Positions 43,250-51,516 of a stretch of 64,000 bases of DNA are shown here, in pieces. Location of the stretch: the NCBI GenBank assembly GCA_022760475.1, contig JALEFZ010000006.1, forward strand, positions 186,001 to 250,000, read 5' to 3'. Position 1 is the stretch's first letter; every line of letters begins with the position of its first letter. Position numbers and translations under genes: made by a program. This stretch comes from Bacteroidia bacterium. Its GTDB lineage: Bacteria > Bacteroidota > Bacteroidia > J057. Below the pieces are notes generated by a model. It was not told the DNA's origin and ran no database searches. It saw only the letters and a program-made list of their open reading frames with translations.

Positions 43250-43966
43250 TTACTCAACTACAGCGATGATCACACCAAAATTTCCATCCAGTTGAATCCA
43301 GTCTTTGGAAGGAATGTAAGCCCTTGAGACAAAACCATCCAGATATAGCGCATTTTTACATCCTTTTTCCTTAAAAAAACTGGCAAAATCATAAAGATTT
43401 ACCCGCTCTTTCGAGATGGCGAAGATGAGTCTGCCGTCTTCCAATATCCCCACACCATTTCTAATGTGTGTATTTGAAGAGCCCTTAGTAAATTTTGGAT
43501 GGATTTTGCCGTCAATAACAAGCATGGGGCCTGACTGGGTGGCGTACTTTGCTTTTGTTCCATTTTTGAATTGGGGAGTGGTACAGATAATGGGCTGGTT
43601 ATCAGGAGTCAAGTAAAAAATACCATTGGGTTGCAGGTAGAAATTGCCATAGGCTTTTTTAACTCTGTTTGCCTTTTTTTTGACTACTCCATTTTCAATA
43701 AATAAGCCTTGAGGAGAAAGGTCTTTCAGGTACATTCCTCCATTCATGGCAAAAAGAAGGCTTTGACCATTGCCCTCCAGGTATGATTTTAGCTTCCCCA
43801 GGCTCTTGATTGGCTGTCCATTTTCTTTCTTCCAATAGAATTTTAGGTGTGATTCTCTTGGATCAATTACATAATCAATGATTCGATGGTCTGAAGGTGT
43901 AGGGCGAGAAACCAACCCAAGCCATATCAAACTACAAAGCACCGTAAGAAGCAGGTATGTTTTCAT
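43250..43966 (-). CDS. Exported phosphodiester glycosidase family protein (DUF2233/NAGPA-like)
   Basis: The 238-residue protein has an N-terminal signal or anchor (LLLTVLCSLIWLGLVS). The NAGPA-like core includes FAMNGGMYLKDLSPQGLFIENG, FYLQPNGIFYL, ATQSGPMLVIDGKIHPKF, RNGVGILEDGRLIFAIS and KNALYLDGFVSRAYIP, with the conserved N-G-G, S-G-P and D-G motifs of this fold. Family members cleave GlcNAc-phosphodiesters or related cell-wall links. Here the substrate is unknown. Its start overlaps the stop of the upstream SnoaL-like gene by four bases, so they are translationally coupled. Confidence 0.82.
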   Translation of the reverse strand: MKTYLLLTVLCSLIWLGLVSRPTPSDHRIIDYVIDPRESHLKFYWKKENGQPIKSLGKLKSYLEGNGQSLLFAMNGGMYLKDLSPQGLFIENGVVKKKANRVKKAYGNFYLQPNGIFYLTPDNQPIICTTPQFKNGTKAKYATQSGPMLVIDGKIHPKFTKGSSNTHIRNGVGILEDGRLIFAISKERVNLYDFASFFKEKGCKNALYLDGFVSRAYIPSKDWIQLDGNFGVIIAVVE

Positions 43967-44835
43967 TCATTTTGGGGCGAAAAGTCAACAACTGTGTCTA
44001 TGGATTTTATCTTTAAGGCATCATCATAGGTCAAGACCTCAACTGCAAGGTTTTCAGCATGCCATTGAGCGTCAGGGCCTTTTTCAAAATTTTGTATCAA
44101 ATAAATACATTGATTCCCAGAAATAAAGCTAAGCAGTGTTTTGGATTGCCTCAACGTATCTACTTTAAGGCTCTTGGCAAGTTTATCCTTGACCTTGGGC
44201 TTACCTTCAATGAATACGTATTTCTCACCACTAAATTCTCCTGGCATAGCATGGAGGCCTTTGGTAGATAGAGTTATGTTTTCCGCCAAAAGATGGCTGA
44301 AGTCACTGACCACCTCTCTATTCCTAAACACTTTTGAAAGGCTATCCAGGGCTTTAAGGTCTGAGGTAGGTTCCATAACTATTTTACCATTCATGCTTGA
44401 ATTCACATAATCGACATAGTCCACCTGACTTTGAATTTTCCCATTTCTGATTTGTAGAACATGTATAAATTCTGCTTCCCAGACCCCAGCTTTTCCATAA
44501 TCAACTTTAATTTTCCCTTGATAAACCGCCATTTCTCCTGAAAAAAAGCTATGAGAAATGATTCTTTCGATACTCGATGCAGATTTGAATGCGAGTTGAT
44601 ACATCTGCTGGATTTTCTTTTGTCCTGACAGCAGAATGGGTTTTCCGTTGTTCTGCTCCGCGATGGTTTGATCCGCAAAAGTGGCATCTTCAGCAAAAAG
44701 ATTAGCTAAATCTTTTATCTCTAGTTGATCATAGTGCCTGAGGAATTGGGCTGCAATTTCTTTTACCTCTGGCTTGGTTTGAGCTAGAAGTGTTGCCCCT
44801 GAAAAGGCCAGAATTAAGCAGAATAGGTGTTTCAT
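43963..44835 (-). CDS. Exported protein with two SnoaL/NTF2-like domains
   Basis: The 290-residue protein has a signal peptide (HLFCLILAFSGATLLAQ). The first NTF2-like unit (about 24-155) has AAQFLRHYDQLEIKDLANLF, EDATFADQT and YQGKIKVDYG then VLQIRNGKIQSQVDYVDYV. A second, more divergent unit (about 160-285) has HLLAENITLSTKGLHAM, KTLLSFISGNQCIYLIQNF and LAVEVLTYDDALKIKSID. Such cone-shaped folds bind small ligands or act as isomerases; no catalytic residues stand out. It is coupled to the phosphodiester glycosidase gene, suggesting joint work in the periplasm. Confidence 0.68.
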   Translation of the reverse strand: MKHLFCLILAFSGATLLAQTKPEVKEIAAQFLRHYDQLEIKDLANLFAEDATFADQTIAEQNNGKPILLSGQKKIQQMYQLAFKSASSIERIISHSFFSGEMAVYQGKIKVDYGKAGVWEAEFIHVLQIRNGKIQSQVDYVDYVNSSMNGKIVMEPTSDLKALDSLSKVFRNREVVSDFSHLLAENITLSTKGLHAMPGEFSGEKYVFIEGKPKVKDKLAKSLKVDTLRQSKTLLSFISGNQCIYLIQNFEKGPDAQWHAENLAVEVLTYDDALKIKSIDTVVDFSPQNE

Positions 44836-44914
44836 TTGATGGTGTTTTGATAGCCATGTTAAGATAGGGCTTTCAAAGCAATTCTTCCATCTGTAAATGA
44901 CTTCGAAAACGGTC

Positions 44915-46594
44915 TTAGGCTTTGCGGTTAAGGTTCTTTCTCCTGCGAAGATAAAATCGGATAAAACCGAAAATTACCACCAAAAGTACTGGTAGCAAGA
45001 GATTCGTAATCCTTAGCAATTGCGGGAATTTACTTGCCTTCTCTCGGTTAATTCTACGAACACCCACCTCTTTGGAGCGAATATCGGTCAAGGCCTTATC
45101 GCCACTTAGGTAATCCAGGGCATTCATGATCAGGGCTTTGTTGTCATAAGGGATGAAGCCCCTGCGGTTGCGAAATTTCTTGCCTTGTGCAAATTCTCCA
45201 TCAGAGATGATGGCAAGGCTACCTGGGTATGCAGGATTATTTTGAGGCCCAAACAAAGCCGTCGGAGGCTTGGTCGCAATAGAATCTACTGGAGGCTTCC
45301 GGTTCTGGAAAAGCGATTGGAAAACCCCTTCTACCAGCAGGCCTGTAATTACCCCGTCTGCTTTGTTAAACAAGGATTGGGGAGGCTGATTTTGGAGATA
45401 ATCATTGATGTCGATGAATTGCTTGCCCTGGACAGTTCTGCTTAACCTTGAAGTCTTCAGGAATACCTCCCTGCGTGTACCGGGAATAGAAAAGGTGTCG
45501 ATGGAATTGGCATATCTCATCAAAGTGGCGTCGACATTTCTTGAAATGGGATGGTCAGGGAATTGAAGCATCATGGGATAAAAGATCCATTTCCTGGATT
45601 CAAAACTTGCCCTTCCCGAAGGGCCTGGGACTACGATTTCCGTAGGTTCACACTCCATGTCCTGGACAAGGTCATAATTCAGCTTGAAGCCATATTTGAA
45701 AAACATATCATCCAGGTTCAACTCCCTAAGCTCAGAAAGGGTACTTTGATTTCTATATAAGGAAAGGTCCACCAACTGATTATCCAGCATCCACAGGATA
45801 GAACCCCCTCTCATCAGGTATTGGTCTATTTCATATTTATCTCTTTCGCTAAAGGCTCTTTTCGGCTGTAAAATCACCAATACATCAACGGTGGGACTGA
45901 TTGAGTAATCAGGAACCTTCTGAAGGTCAAAGGTAAAGAGGTTGTAATTGTTGGTGATTTCTGTAACCAATTCCGGAATGGAATCAGGAGGTAGCTCTCC
46001 ATGTCCCTGTAAAAATGCGACAACCCCACCACGCTTTTGATTGAGTTTACGCATGGCTGATGTGATTTTATATTCAAGGTCTGCTTCGGCTTTGGCGAAG
46101 TTTATGTTAGGTCCTTGGGTGGTCATTACACTGGCTCCCTTCACCAGGTCTACGAAGATTTCACGTTCATTTGAGAAGACTTCCAGAACTGGCCACATCT
46201 GATTGGTTCTGATTTCTGAAGCAGAAACCCTGACTCTAATAGGTATGGGGGATAGCCCTCTATCTACAAGGCTTTTTTGCAACTCTGGATTCTCTGTCGG
46301 ATCAATGAATTGAAACTGAAGGTCATCTCCGGCATATTGCTTCATTTCAAGAAGTGTAGTCCGGATGGCATCCTGAAACTCCCTTACATTTGGAGGGAAT
46401 TCTCCTTCCAGGTATATACTCACCAATACCGGATGGGTAAATTCCTTCACGGTTTCCTTGGTTAAGGGAGAGAGGGAATACCTGCCTTCTTTGGTCAGGT
46501 CAATGCGGAAAAAGAAATTGGACAGTATGAGGTTCAGGATCACAATGATCCCTATGATGATGATCCACTGGAGGTTTGCCTGGATATTTTTCAT
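44915..46594 (-). CDS. gldG: Gliding-motility ABC transporter auxiliary component GldG
   Basis: The 559-residue protein begins with a membrane anchor (LQWIIIIGIIVILNLILSNFFF) and RIDLTKEGRYSLSPLTKETV, the standard GldG start. The DUF4350-like periplasmic part contains LEYKITSAMRKLNQ, VVAFLQGHGELPPDS and DVLVILQPKRAFSERDKYEIDQ then SILWMLDN. A second span lies near the end (LLRITNLLLPVLLVVIFGFIRFYL), followed by a basic tail RRRKNLNRK. With GldF and GldA it forms an ABC transporter needed for gliding in Flavobacterium. No gldF is adjacent: pyk lies upstream after 200 bases with a hairpin. Confidence 0.9.
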   Translation of the reverse strand: MKNIQANLQWIIIIGIIVILNLILSNFFFRIDLTKEGRYSLSPLTKETVKEFTHPVLVSIYLEGEFPPNVREFQDAIRTTLLEMKQYAGDDLQFQFIDPTENPELQKSLVDRGLSPIPIRVRVSASEIRTNQMWPVLEVFSNEREIFVDLVKGASVMTTQGPNINFAKAEADLEYKITSAMRKLNQKRGGVVAFLQGHGELPPDSIPELVTEITNNYNLFTFDLQKVPDYSISPTVDVLVILQPKRAFSERDKYEIDQYLMRGGSILWMLDNQLVDLSLYRNQSTLSELRELNLDDMFFKYGFKLNYDLVQDMECEPTEIVVPGPSGRASFESRKWIFYPMMLQFPDHPISRNVDATLMRYANSIDTFSIPGTRREVFLKTSRLSRTVQGKQFIDINDYLQNQPPQSLFNKADGVITGLLVEGVFQSLFQNRKPPVDSIATKPPTALFGPQNNPAYPGSLAIISDGEFAQGKKFRNRRGFIPYDNKALIMNALDYLSGDKALTDIRSKEVGVRRINREKASKFPQLLRITNLLLPVLLVVIFGFIRFYLRRRKNLNRKA

Positions 46595-46690
46595 TTCTTT
46601 ATCATTAATCCCAGAGGGACCTAAGTATAACTTCTAGAATAACTCTTTGCTTATTGGATTTGGATGAGCTTGATTTACCCTAAAAGCAAA

Positions 46691-46726
46691 GGGCTTTTTG
46701 CGGTGGATTAAATTCGCAAAAAGCCC
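46691..46726 (-). terminator. Long hairpin downstream of pyk
   Basis: GGGCTTTTTGCG and CGCAAAAAGCCC pair over 12 bases around a 12-base loop. On the minus strand TTTGCTTTT follows, a modest T-tail, about 70 bases past the pyk stop and 97 bases before gldG. Confidence 0.75.
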
Positions 46727-46794
46727 AAATCTATCAAAAAGCTATGTGATTCAATATAAAAAGCGAATTACATCACTTTTTTCATTTGCTGTTA

Positions 46795-48306
46795 TCACTT
46801 AGCCTTGGCCTTGGAAGCCGTTCTTTTCTTAGCTATGGTTTTCTGGCCAGGTCTCATATGGCCTTTTTCCTTCATGCGGCTAATTTTGATCATGTTGGTC
46901 AGGCCATGCTCCATGAGAGGCATGCTACCGGTATTGACGAGGATATCTCCCTGGTCTACCAAATCCTTTTCTTTAAGGATTTCGTGTACATCCTGGATGA
47001 CATCATCGGTACTCTTGAAATTGTTGTAGAAATACCCACGCACACCCCAAACGAGGTTAAGCGTAGTCAATACCTGGCGGTTATTGGTGAAGGCATAAAT
47101 AAATGACTTCGGCCTACATCTGGAAAGTTGAATGGCCGTGTAACCTGATCTTGTCATGGCCAGGATCGCTCTTGCGTCGGTTTCTTTCGACAATTTACAA
47201 GCGGCTTTAACGATGGAAGTGCTCAATACCTCTGCATCTTCAGGTACTGTATCCATGTTTTTATAGTAAATGCTCTGGTCTTCCTTTTCTACACTTTCCA
47301 CGATTCTACACATGGAAGCTACTACCCTTACAGGATATTTACCTACAGAGGTTTCTCCACTCAGCATCACAGCATCGGCACCATCTACTACGGCATTACC
47401 TACATCGCTCGCCTCAGCTCTGGTAGGACGGGCGTTGTCGATCATGGATTCCATCATCTGTGTAGCTACGATTACAGGCTTTCCTTGCAGGTTACACTTT
47501 TTGATGATGCGTTTTTGCCAGGCAGGTACTTCCTCCATGGGGATTTCTACCCCTAGGTCTCCGCGGGCTACCATGATCCCATCAGCTTCTGCTACAATGT
47601 CATCAATGTTTTCGAGGGCCTCAGGTTTTTCAACCTTGGCTATGATTTTGCTTACGCCACCTTTCAAACGGATAAGCTCTTTCAATAGACGGATGTCATT
47701 GGCTGAACGTACAAATGAAAGTGCCAACCACTCTACATTGTGCTTGATGGCAAATTCGTAATCTTTGAAGTCTTTTTCTGTAAGGGTAGGGACAGAAATA
47801 TTGGTTTTAGGAAGGTTTACTCCCTTTCTACTCTTTATAATATCTCCTACGATTACTTCCAGCTTTACGAGGTTGGCACCGTTGGTAGAGCTGACTCTTA
47901 GTTCAACCTTTCCATCATCAATCAGGATGGGCTCGCCTTCCTCTACGTCCTGCGCAAAGGTTTCATAGACGATGGGGAGAATATCAGAACCTTCTTCCTG
48001 TTTTTTGATATCGCATTGGAAGGTCAGGATTTGTCCAGACTTGATGGGGTAATCTTCTACAAGATCTCCCATTCGAATCTTGGGGCCTTGAAGGTCCTGG
48101 AGCACGGCTATGGTTTTACCATACTTTTCATTGATCTCCCTAATCATATCCAGAGACTTTTTATGGGTCTCATGGTCTGCATGGGAGAAATTAAGCCTGG
48201 CTACGTCCATTCCGGCATGTGCCATTTGTAGCAAGGTGTCGGGATTCGTGGAGGCTGGGCCCAAGGTGGCCACGATTTTGGTACGGCGGATGTGATTAGA
48301 ACTCAA
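46795..48306 (-). CDS. pyk: Pyruvate kinase
   Basis: The 503-residue enzyme makes pyruvate and ATP from PEP and ADP. IRRTKIVATLGPAS starts the barrel. ILIDDGKVEL, IIAKVEKPEALENIDDI (catalytic Lys), VARGDLGVEIPMEEVP and GKPVIVATQMMESMI are signatures. The basic tail (KTIAKKRTASKAKAK) extends beyond most homologues. The start is taken as TTG at 48306, whose TTGA overlaps the TGA of the upstream gene by four bases. No ATG or GTG lies between that stop and the conserved start, and a longer frame would run back over the neighbouring gene. This implies translational coupling. Confidence 0.93.
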   Translation of the reverse strand: MSSNHIRRTKIVATLGPASTNPDTLLQMAHAGMDVARLNFSHADHETHKKSLDMIREINEKYGKTIAVLQDLQGPKIRMGDLVEDYPIKSGQILTFQCDIKKQEEGSDILPIVYETFAQDVEEGEPILIDDGKVELRVSSTNGANLVKLEVIVGDIIKSRKGVNLPKTNISVPTLTEKDFKDYEFAIKHNVEWLALSFVRSANDIRLLKELIRLKGGVSKIIAKVEKPEALENIDDIVAEADGIMVARGDLGVEIPMEEVPAWQKRIIKKCNLQGKPVIVATQMMESMIDNARPTRAEASDVGNAVVDGADAVMLSGETSVGKYPVRVVASMCRIVESVEKEDQSIYYKNMDTVPEDAEVLSTSIVKAACKLSKETDARAILAMTRSGYTAIQLSRCRPKSFIYAFTNNRQVLTTLNLVWGVRGYFYNNFKSTDDVIQDVHEILKEKDLVDQGDILVNTGSMPLMEHGLTNMIKISRMKEKGHMRPGQKTIAKKRTASKAKAK

Positions 48307-48770
48307 GACAAAATGTTTTTTAGTTCCTGTAAATTTGATAGGTCGAAGATGGTAAGAACGACAGGTGAGGCTTTTAACTTTTCCTTCCAGGAAATCCACT
48401 CCTGTTCTTCGAAATCTGTAGTAGTATAATGCAAAAAGAGGAAATATCTAAAAGGTCTTGCGGGTTTGGGTAAAATTCGCCCTGCACCCGGGCACAATAT
48501 TACAGTGTAATTTGGAATATTCTGTTCATCAAGGTATAAAAATTCTGCTTCTCGGTTTTGAAAGTCCTTAAATGAAGAATTAAATAGATTAAAAGCATCA
48601 TTTTTTTCTGGACTTTTGGCTTTCTCAGCCGACTTTTCGACCCTCTGTAATTGAAGACCAAGGACATCATTGAGGACATGAGATAGCTTCCAGATTTTTT
48701 CTTCTGTATTGATTCCCAGGATTTTATACTGGTCATCGGGAATTTCTGATAAGGATCTTTTTTTTGCCAA
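48303..48770 (-). CDS. IPExxxVDY family protein
   Basis: The 155-residue protein starts with TTG. The in-frame codons just upstream hold a TAG stop, and no Met occurs until after the conserved region, so TTG is forced. SEIPDDQYKILGINTEEKIW is near the family's N-terminal motif, followed by WKLSHVLNDVLGLQLQRVEK and RPFRYFLFLHYTTT. Proteins of this type are found in Bacteroidota next to pyk and acpP-fabF-rnc, exactly as here. The function is unknown. It is the first gene of a two-gene unit with pyk, driven from a -7 box at 48791. Confidence 0.7.
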   Translation of the reverse strand: MAKKRSLSEIPDDQYKILGINTEEKIWKLSHVLNDVLGLQLQRVEKSAEKAKSPEKNDAFNLFNSSFKDFQNREAEFLYLDEQNIPNYTVILCPGAGRILPKPARPFRYFLFLHYTTTDFEEQEWISWKEKLKASPVVLTIFDLSNLQELKNILS

Positions 48771-48790
48771 AACGCAGGTCTAGGGTTGTT

Positions 48791-48798
48791 CAAAGATA
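48791..48798 (-). promoter_or_regulatory. Candidate -7 box of the IPExxxVDY-pyk operon
   Basis: On the minus strand this is TATCTTTG, an exact TAnnTTTG match, ending 20 bases before the TTG start at 48770. It lies 41 bases from the oppositely directed acpP box, so the two promoters share one short control region. Confidence 0.5.
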
Positions 48799-48839
48799 AA
48801 AAAAGCCTGGGCATAAGGTAGGAAGAATCAGAAAGTTCT

Positions 48840-48847
48840 TATATTTG
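48840..48847 (+). promoter_or_regulatory. Candidate -7 box of the acpP-fabF-rnc operon
   Basis: TATATTTG matches TAnnTTTG exactly and lies 52 bases before the acpP ATG. No -33 TTG was found at 19-21 bases upstream. Confidence 0.5.
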
Positions 48848-48899
48848 CCCAAATTTTCATTGAGAGATTTAACTTATTATTAACTTAACGTGTACAGAT

Positions 48900-49148
48900 A
48901 TGACATCTGAACAAATTGCAAGCAAAGTTACCGAGATCATCGTTGACAAACTTGGTGTAGAGCCAACAGAAGTTACTGCTGAGGCTAGTTTTGCCAATGA
49001 TCTAGGAGCAGATTCCTTGGATACTGTGGAGTTGATTATGGAATTCGAAAAAGTGTTCAATCTGAGCATTCCTGACGAAGATGCAGAAAAGATTGTAACT
49101 GTAGGCGACTCCATCACCTACCTCCAAAAGAACGCAGACTCCGAGTAA
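48900..49148 (+). CDS. acpP: Acyl carrier protein
   Basis: The 82-residue acidic protein carries growing fatty acyl chains on a 4'-phosphopantetheine arm. The attachment Ser is residue 39 in [19 protein letters not shown], the classic DSL motif. [20 protein letters not shown] is the typical third and fourth helix. Its length is normal. It is followed after 19 bases by fabF and then rnc, the conserved bacterial order. Confidence 0.97.
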   Translation: MTSEQIASKVTEIIVDKLGVEPTEVTAEASFANDLGADSLDTVELIMEFEKVFNLSIPDEDAEKIVTVGDSITYLQKNADSE

Positions 49149-49167
49149 GGATAAAAAACATTATTTT

Positions 49168-50421
49168 ATGCAATCAAGAAGGGTAGTAGTAACTGGAATG
49201 GGGGCCATAACTCCCATCGGTAACACTGTCCCTGCTTTTTGGGAAGGTCTTTCCCAAGGTAAAAGCGGGGCAAACCTCATCACGCACTTCGATACTGAAA
49301 AGTTCAAGGTGAAGTTTGCCTGCGAGGTGAAAGACTACAAAGCTGCCGATCACTTTGACCGCAAAGAGGCACGAAAGCTGGATTTGTTTTCTCATTATGC
49401 CATCATCGCTGCAAGAGAGGCCATGGCCGATGCAGACTTTAACCTAGATAGCATTGATAAAACGCGCTTTGGTGTGATTGTGGGATCTGGGATCGGCGGT
49501 CTTGGTGTTTTTCAGGAAGAACTCTTGTACTACGCCAAGCTGAAAGCAGAAGACAAGGAACCCAAGTTCAATCCATTCTTTATTCCGAAGATGATCAGCG
49601 ACATCGCTTCGGGACATATTTCGATGCAGTTTGGACTACAGGGACCTAACTATGCTGTTGTTTCTGCCTGTGCTTCTTCTACCAATTGTCTTATAGATTC
49701 CTATATGATGATCAAAACCGGATATGCTGATTGCATGTTGGCAGGAGGTGCTGAAGCTGCAGTTACAGATGCTGGAATTGGTGGTTTCATGTCGATGAAA
49801 GCTCTTTCCTCCCGAAATGATGAATACCTGACTGCCAGTAGGCCATTTGACTCTACAAGAGATGGTTTTGTCATGGGTGAAGGAGGAGGTGTCCTCGTCC
49901 TGGAAGAGTACGAACATGCCATGAAGCGCGGAGCCAAAATTTATGGCGAAGTGAAAGGAATTGGTATGTCTGCTGATGCACACCACATTACTGCCCCTCA
50001 TCCAGAGGGAGATGGCGCTGCTCTTGTAATGAACAATGTCGTGAAGGATGCTGGCCTTACCCTAGAAGACGTAGATTACATCAATATGCATGGAACATCT
50101 ACCCCTCTTGGTGATATCGCCGAAACCAAAGCCATTAAAAGAGTTTTTGGTGAGCATGCTTACAAAATGAATATAAGTTCCTCGAAGTCAATGACGGGAC
50201 ACCTCCTGGGTGCTGCCGGTGCTGTGGAGGCCATCGTCGTTTTGCTCGCTATGAAGCATAACCTGGTGCCACCAACCATTAACTTCAAAGAGGCGGATCC
50301 TGATTGTGATTTGAACTATACGTTCAATGAAGCCCAGGCTAGAGAGGTAAATGTAGGTGTTTCGAACACCTTCGGTTTCGGAGGCCATAATGCTTCTGTG
50401 CTGTTTACCAAAGTCCAGTAA
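49168..50421 (+). CDS. fabF: Beta-ketoacyl-ACP synthase II
   Basis: The 417-residue enzyme extends acyl-ACP by condensation with malonyl-ACP. The N-terminus RRVVVTGMGAITPIGNTV is standard. The catalytic Cys is residue 168 in VVSACASSTNCL. The two His are in INMHGTSTPLGD and SMTGHLLGAAGAVEA, and GVSNTFGFGGHNASVLF closes the thiolase fold. It lies directly after acpP. A long hairpin with a T-tail separates it from rnc. Confidence 0.97.
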   Translation: MQSRRVVVTGMGAITPIGNTVPAFWEGLSQGKSGANLITHFDTEKFKVKFACEVKDYKAADHFDRKEARKLDLFSHYAIIAAREAMADADFNLDSIDKTRFGVIVGSGIGGLGVFQEELLYYAKLKAEDKEPKFNPFFIPKMISDIASGHISMQFGLQGPNYAVVSACASSTNCLIDSYMMIKTGYADCMLAGGAEAAVTDAGIGGFMSMKALSSRNDEYLTASRPFDSTRDGFVMGEGGGVLVLEEYEHAMKRGAKIYGEVKGIGMSADAHHITAPHPEGDGAALVMNNVVKDAGLTLEDVDYINMHGTSTPLGDIAETKAIKRVFGEHAYKMNISSSKSMTGHLLGAAGAVEAIVVLLAMKHNLVPPTINFKEADPDCDLNYTFNEAQAREVNVGVSNTFGFGGHNASVLFTKVQ

Positions 50422-50442
50422 GATTTTTTTAAGTAATATAGG

Positions 50443-50524
50443 GGTCAAACATCAATGAGAAACTCGTCTAAGAAATTATTCTGGGGCAAGTGACTTGAAA
50501 ATTGGTGTTTGACCTTTTATTTTT
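50443..50524 (+). terminator. Long-stem hairpin with T-tail between fabF and rnc
   Basis: GGTCAAACATCAAT (50443-50456) pairs with ATTGGTGTTTGACC (50501-50514) over 14 bases with one G-T wobble, closing a 44-base loop that itself holds CAAGT/ACTTG. TTTTATTTTT follows. It probably weakens or stops read-through into rnc, or may be cut by RNase III. Confidence 0.65.
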
Positions 50525-50542
50525 ACATGGATGCGGGATTGA

Positions 50543-51295
50543 ATGCTTACGCCAAGACAGACATATAACCTTTATTTTTCCAGGGACAAAGAGTTCGTGA
50601 GAGATGTGTATGAAATTTCCGGTTTCGTTCCCAAGGAGGTTTTTCTATACAGGCTTGCACTGACCCATAGTTCGTCCATCAATGGATTAGCCACTGAGGC
50701 AGACAGAAAAAAAGCTGCTGCCAGAGGTTGCAACGAACGATTAGAGTTCCTTGGAGATTCTATTCTGGATTCAATCATTGCAGAATTTCTCTTCAAAATC
50801 TATCCCACCAAGGGTGAAGGCTTCCTCACAGAGATGAGATCCAAGATCGTTAACAGGAAGTCGCTCAATAAAATCTGCCGAAAACTTCGTGTAGATACCC
50901 TGATCAGGCATCGCCAAAACGGCTCTATCAACGAATCCATGTATGGGGATGCCCTTGAAGCCTTGATTGGTGCTATTTATATGGATTTGGGCTATCATTT
51001 TACAAAGAGATTCGTGTACAAAAGAATCCTAGAGCCACATGTCCACCTCCATTCTGTAGAAAGACAAATCATCAGCTATAAAAATAAACTGATCGAGTAT
51101 GTCCAGAAGACCAAAATGGGACAGCTTGTCTTTGAAGTGATTGAAGAAATCGGGGATGGAAGGGCGAAAATCTTCAGGATCGCAGCACGAGTCGGTGATC
51201 AAACCATGGGAATTGGTGAAGGTAAAAACAAGAAAACTGCGGAGCAGAGGGCTTCTCAGGACGCCTTGACCAAATTAAACCTCATTTCTTCTTAA
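50543..51295 (+). CDS. rnc: Ribonuclease III
   Basis: The 250-residue double-strand RNA endonuclease matures rRNA and controls mRNAs. The signature NERLEFLGDSILDSIIAEFLF holds the metal-binding Glu and Asp. A second acidic site is in MYGDALEALIGAIYMDLGY. The C-terminal dsRNA-binding domain (about 175-248) runs from YKNKLIEYVQKTKMGQLVFE to GEGKNKKTAEQRASQDALTK. It starts about 20 bases after the long hairpin, which itself could be a substrate. Its stop overlaps the small convergent gene by four bases. Confidence 0.94.
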   Translation: MLTPRQTYNLYFSRDKEFVRDVYEISGFVPKEVFLYRLALTHSSSINGLATEADRKKAAARGCNERLEFLGDSILDSIIAEFLFKIYPTKGEGFLTEMRSKIVNRKSLNKICRKLRVDTLIRHRQNGSINESMYGDALEALIGAIYMDLGYHFTKRFVYKRILEPHVHLHSVERQIISYKNKLIEYVQKTKMGQLVFEVIEEIGDGRAKIFRIAARVGDQTMGIGEGKNKKTAEQRASQDALTKLNLISS

Positions 51296-51471
51296 TTGCG
51301 ATCCTCTGGCATTCTCCTGCCGATAACTTTCAATAAAGTACCAACAATTAAGCCCATACTTCCTAGCCCAATAGCAAGGAAGGAGCCAGGAAATCCATTA
51401 AGCTGAAGAATAATACCCGCAGTCAAGACCAGGGCAGCCAAAATTAGAATGATAGTGGAGGCAAATTTCAT
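51292..51471 (-). CDS. Small membrane protein with two predicted spans
   Basis: The protein has 59 residues from the ATG at 51471; an in-frame start eight codons earlier is possible. It consists almost wholly of two hydrophobic helices, STIILILAALVLTAGIILQL and SFLAIGLGSMGLIVGTLLKV, split by a short NGFPG turn, and a charged end (GRRMPEDRN). No function was recognised. It is tail-to-tail with rnc and lies 45 bases before ald on the other side. The compact, tidy composition supports a real gene. Confidence 0.5.
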   Translation of the reverse strand: MKFASTIILILAALVLTAGIILQLNGFPGSFLAIGLGSMGLIVGTLLKVIGRRMPEDRN

Positions 51472-51516
51472 GCTGGGAAAGATATACAAGCCCATCCCGA
51501 GAGATGGGCTTGCGAT

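Noticed and set aside
47270-47761. Plus-strand frame of 163 codons opposite pyk
   Set aside because: It is antisense to conserved pyruvate kinase motifs; the Ser/Thr-rich composition is typical of a mirror frame.
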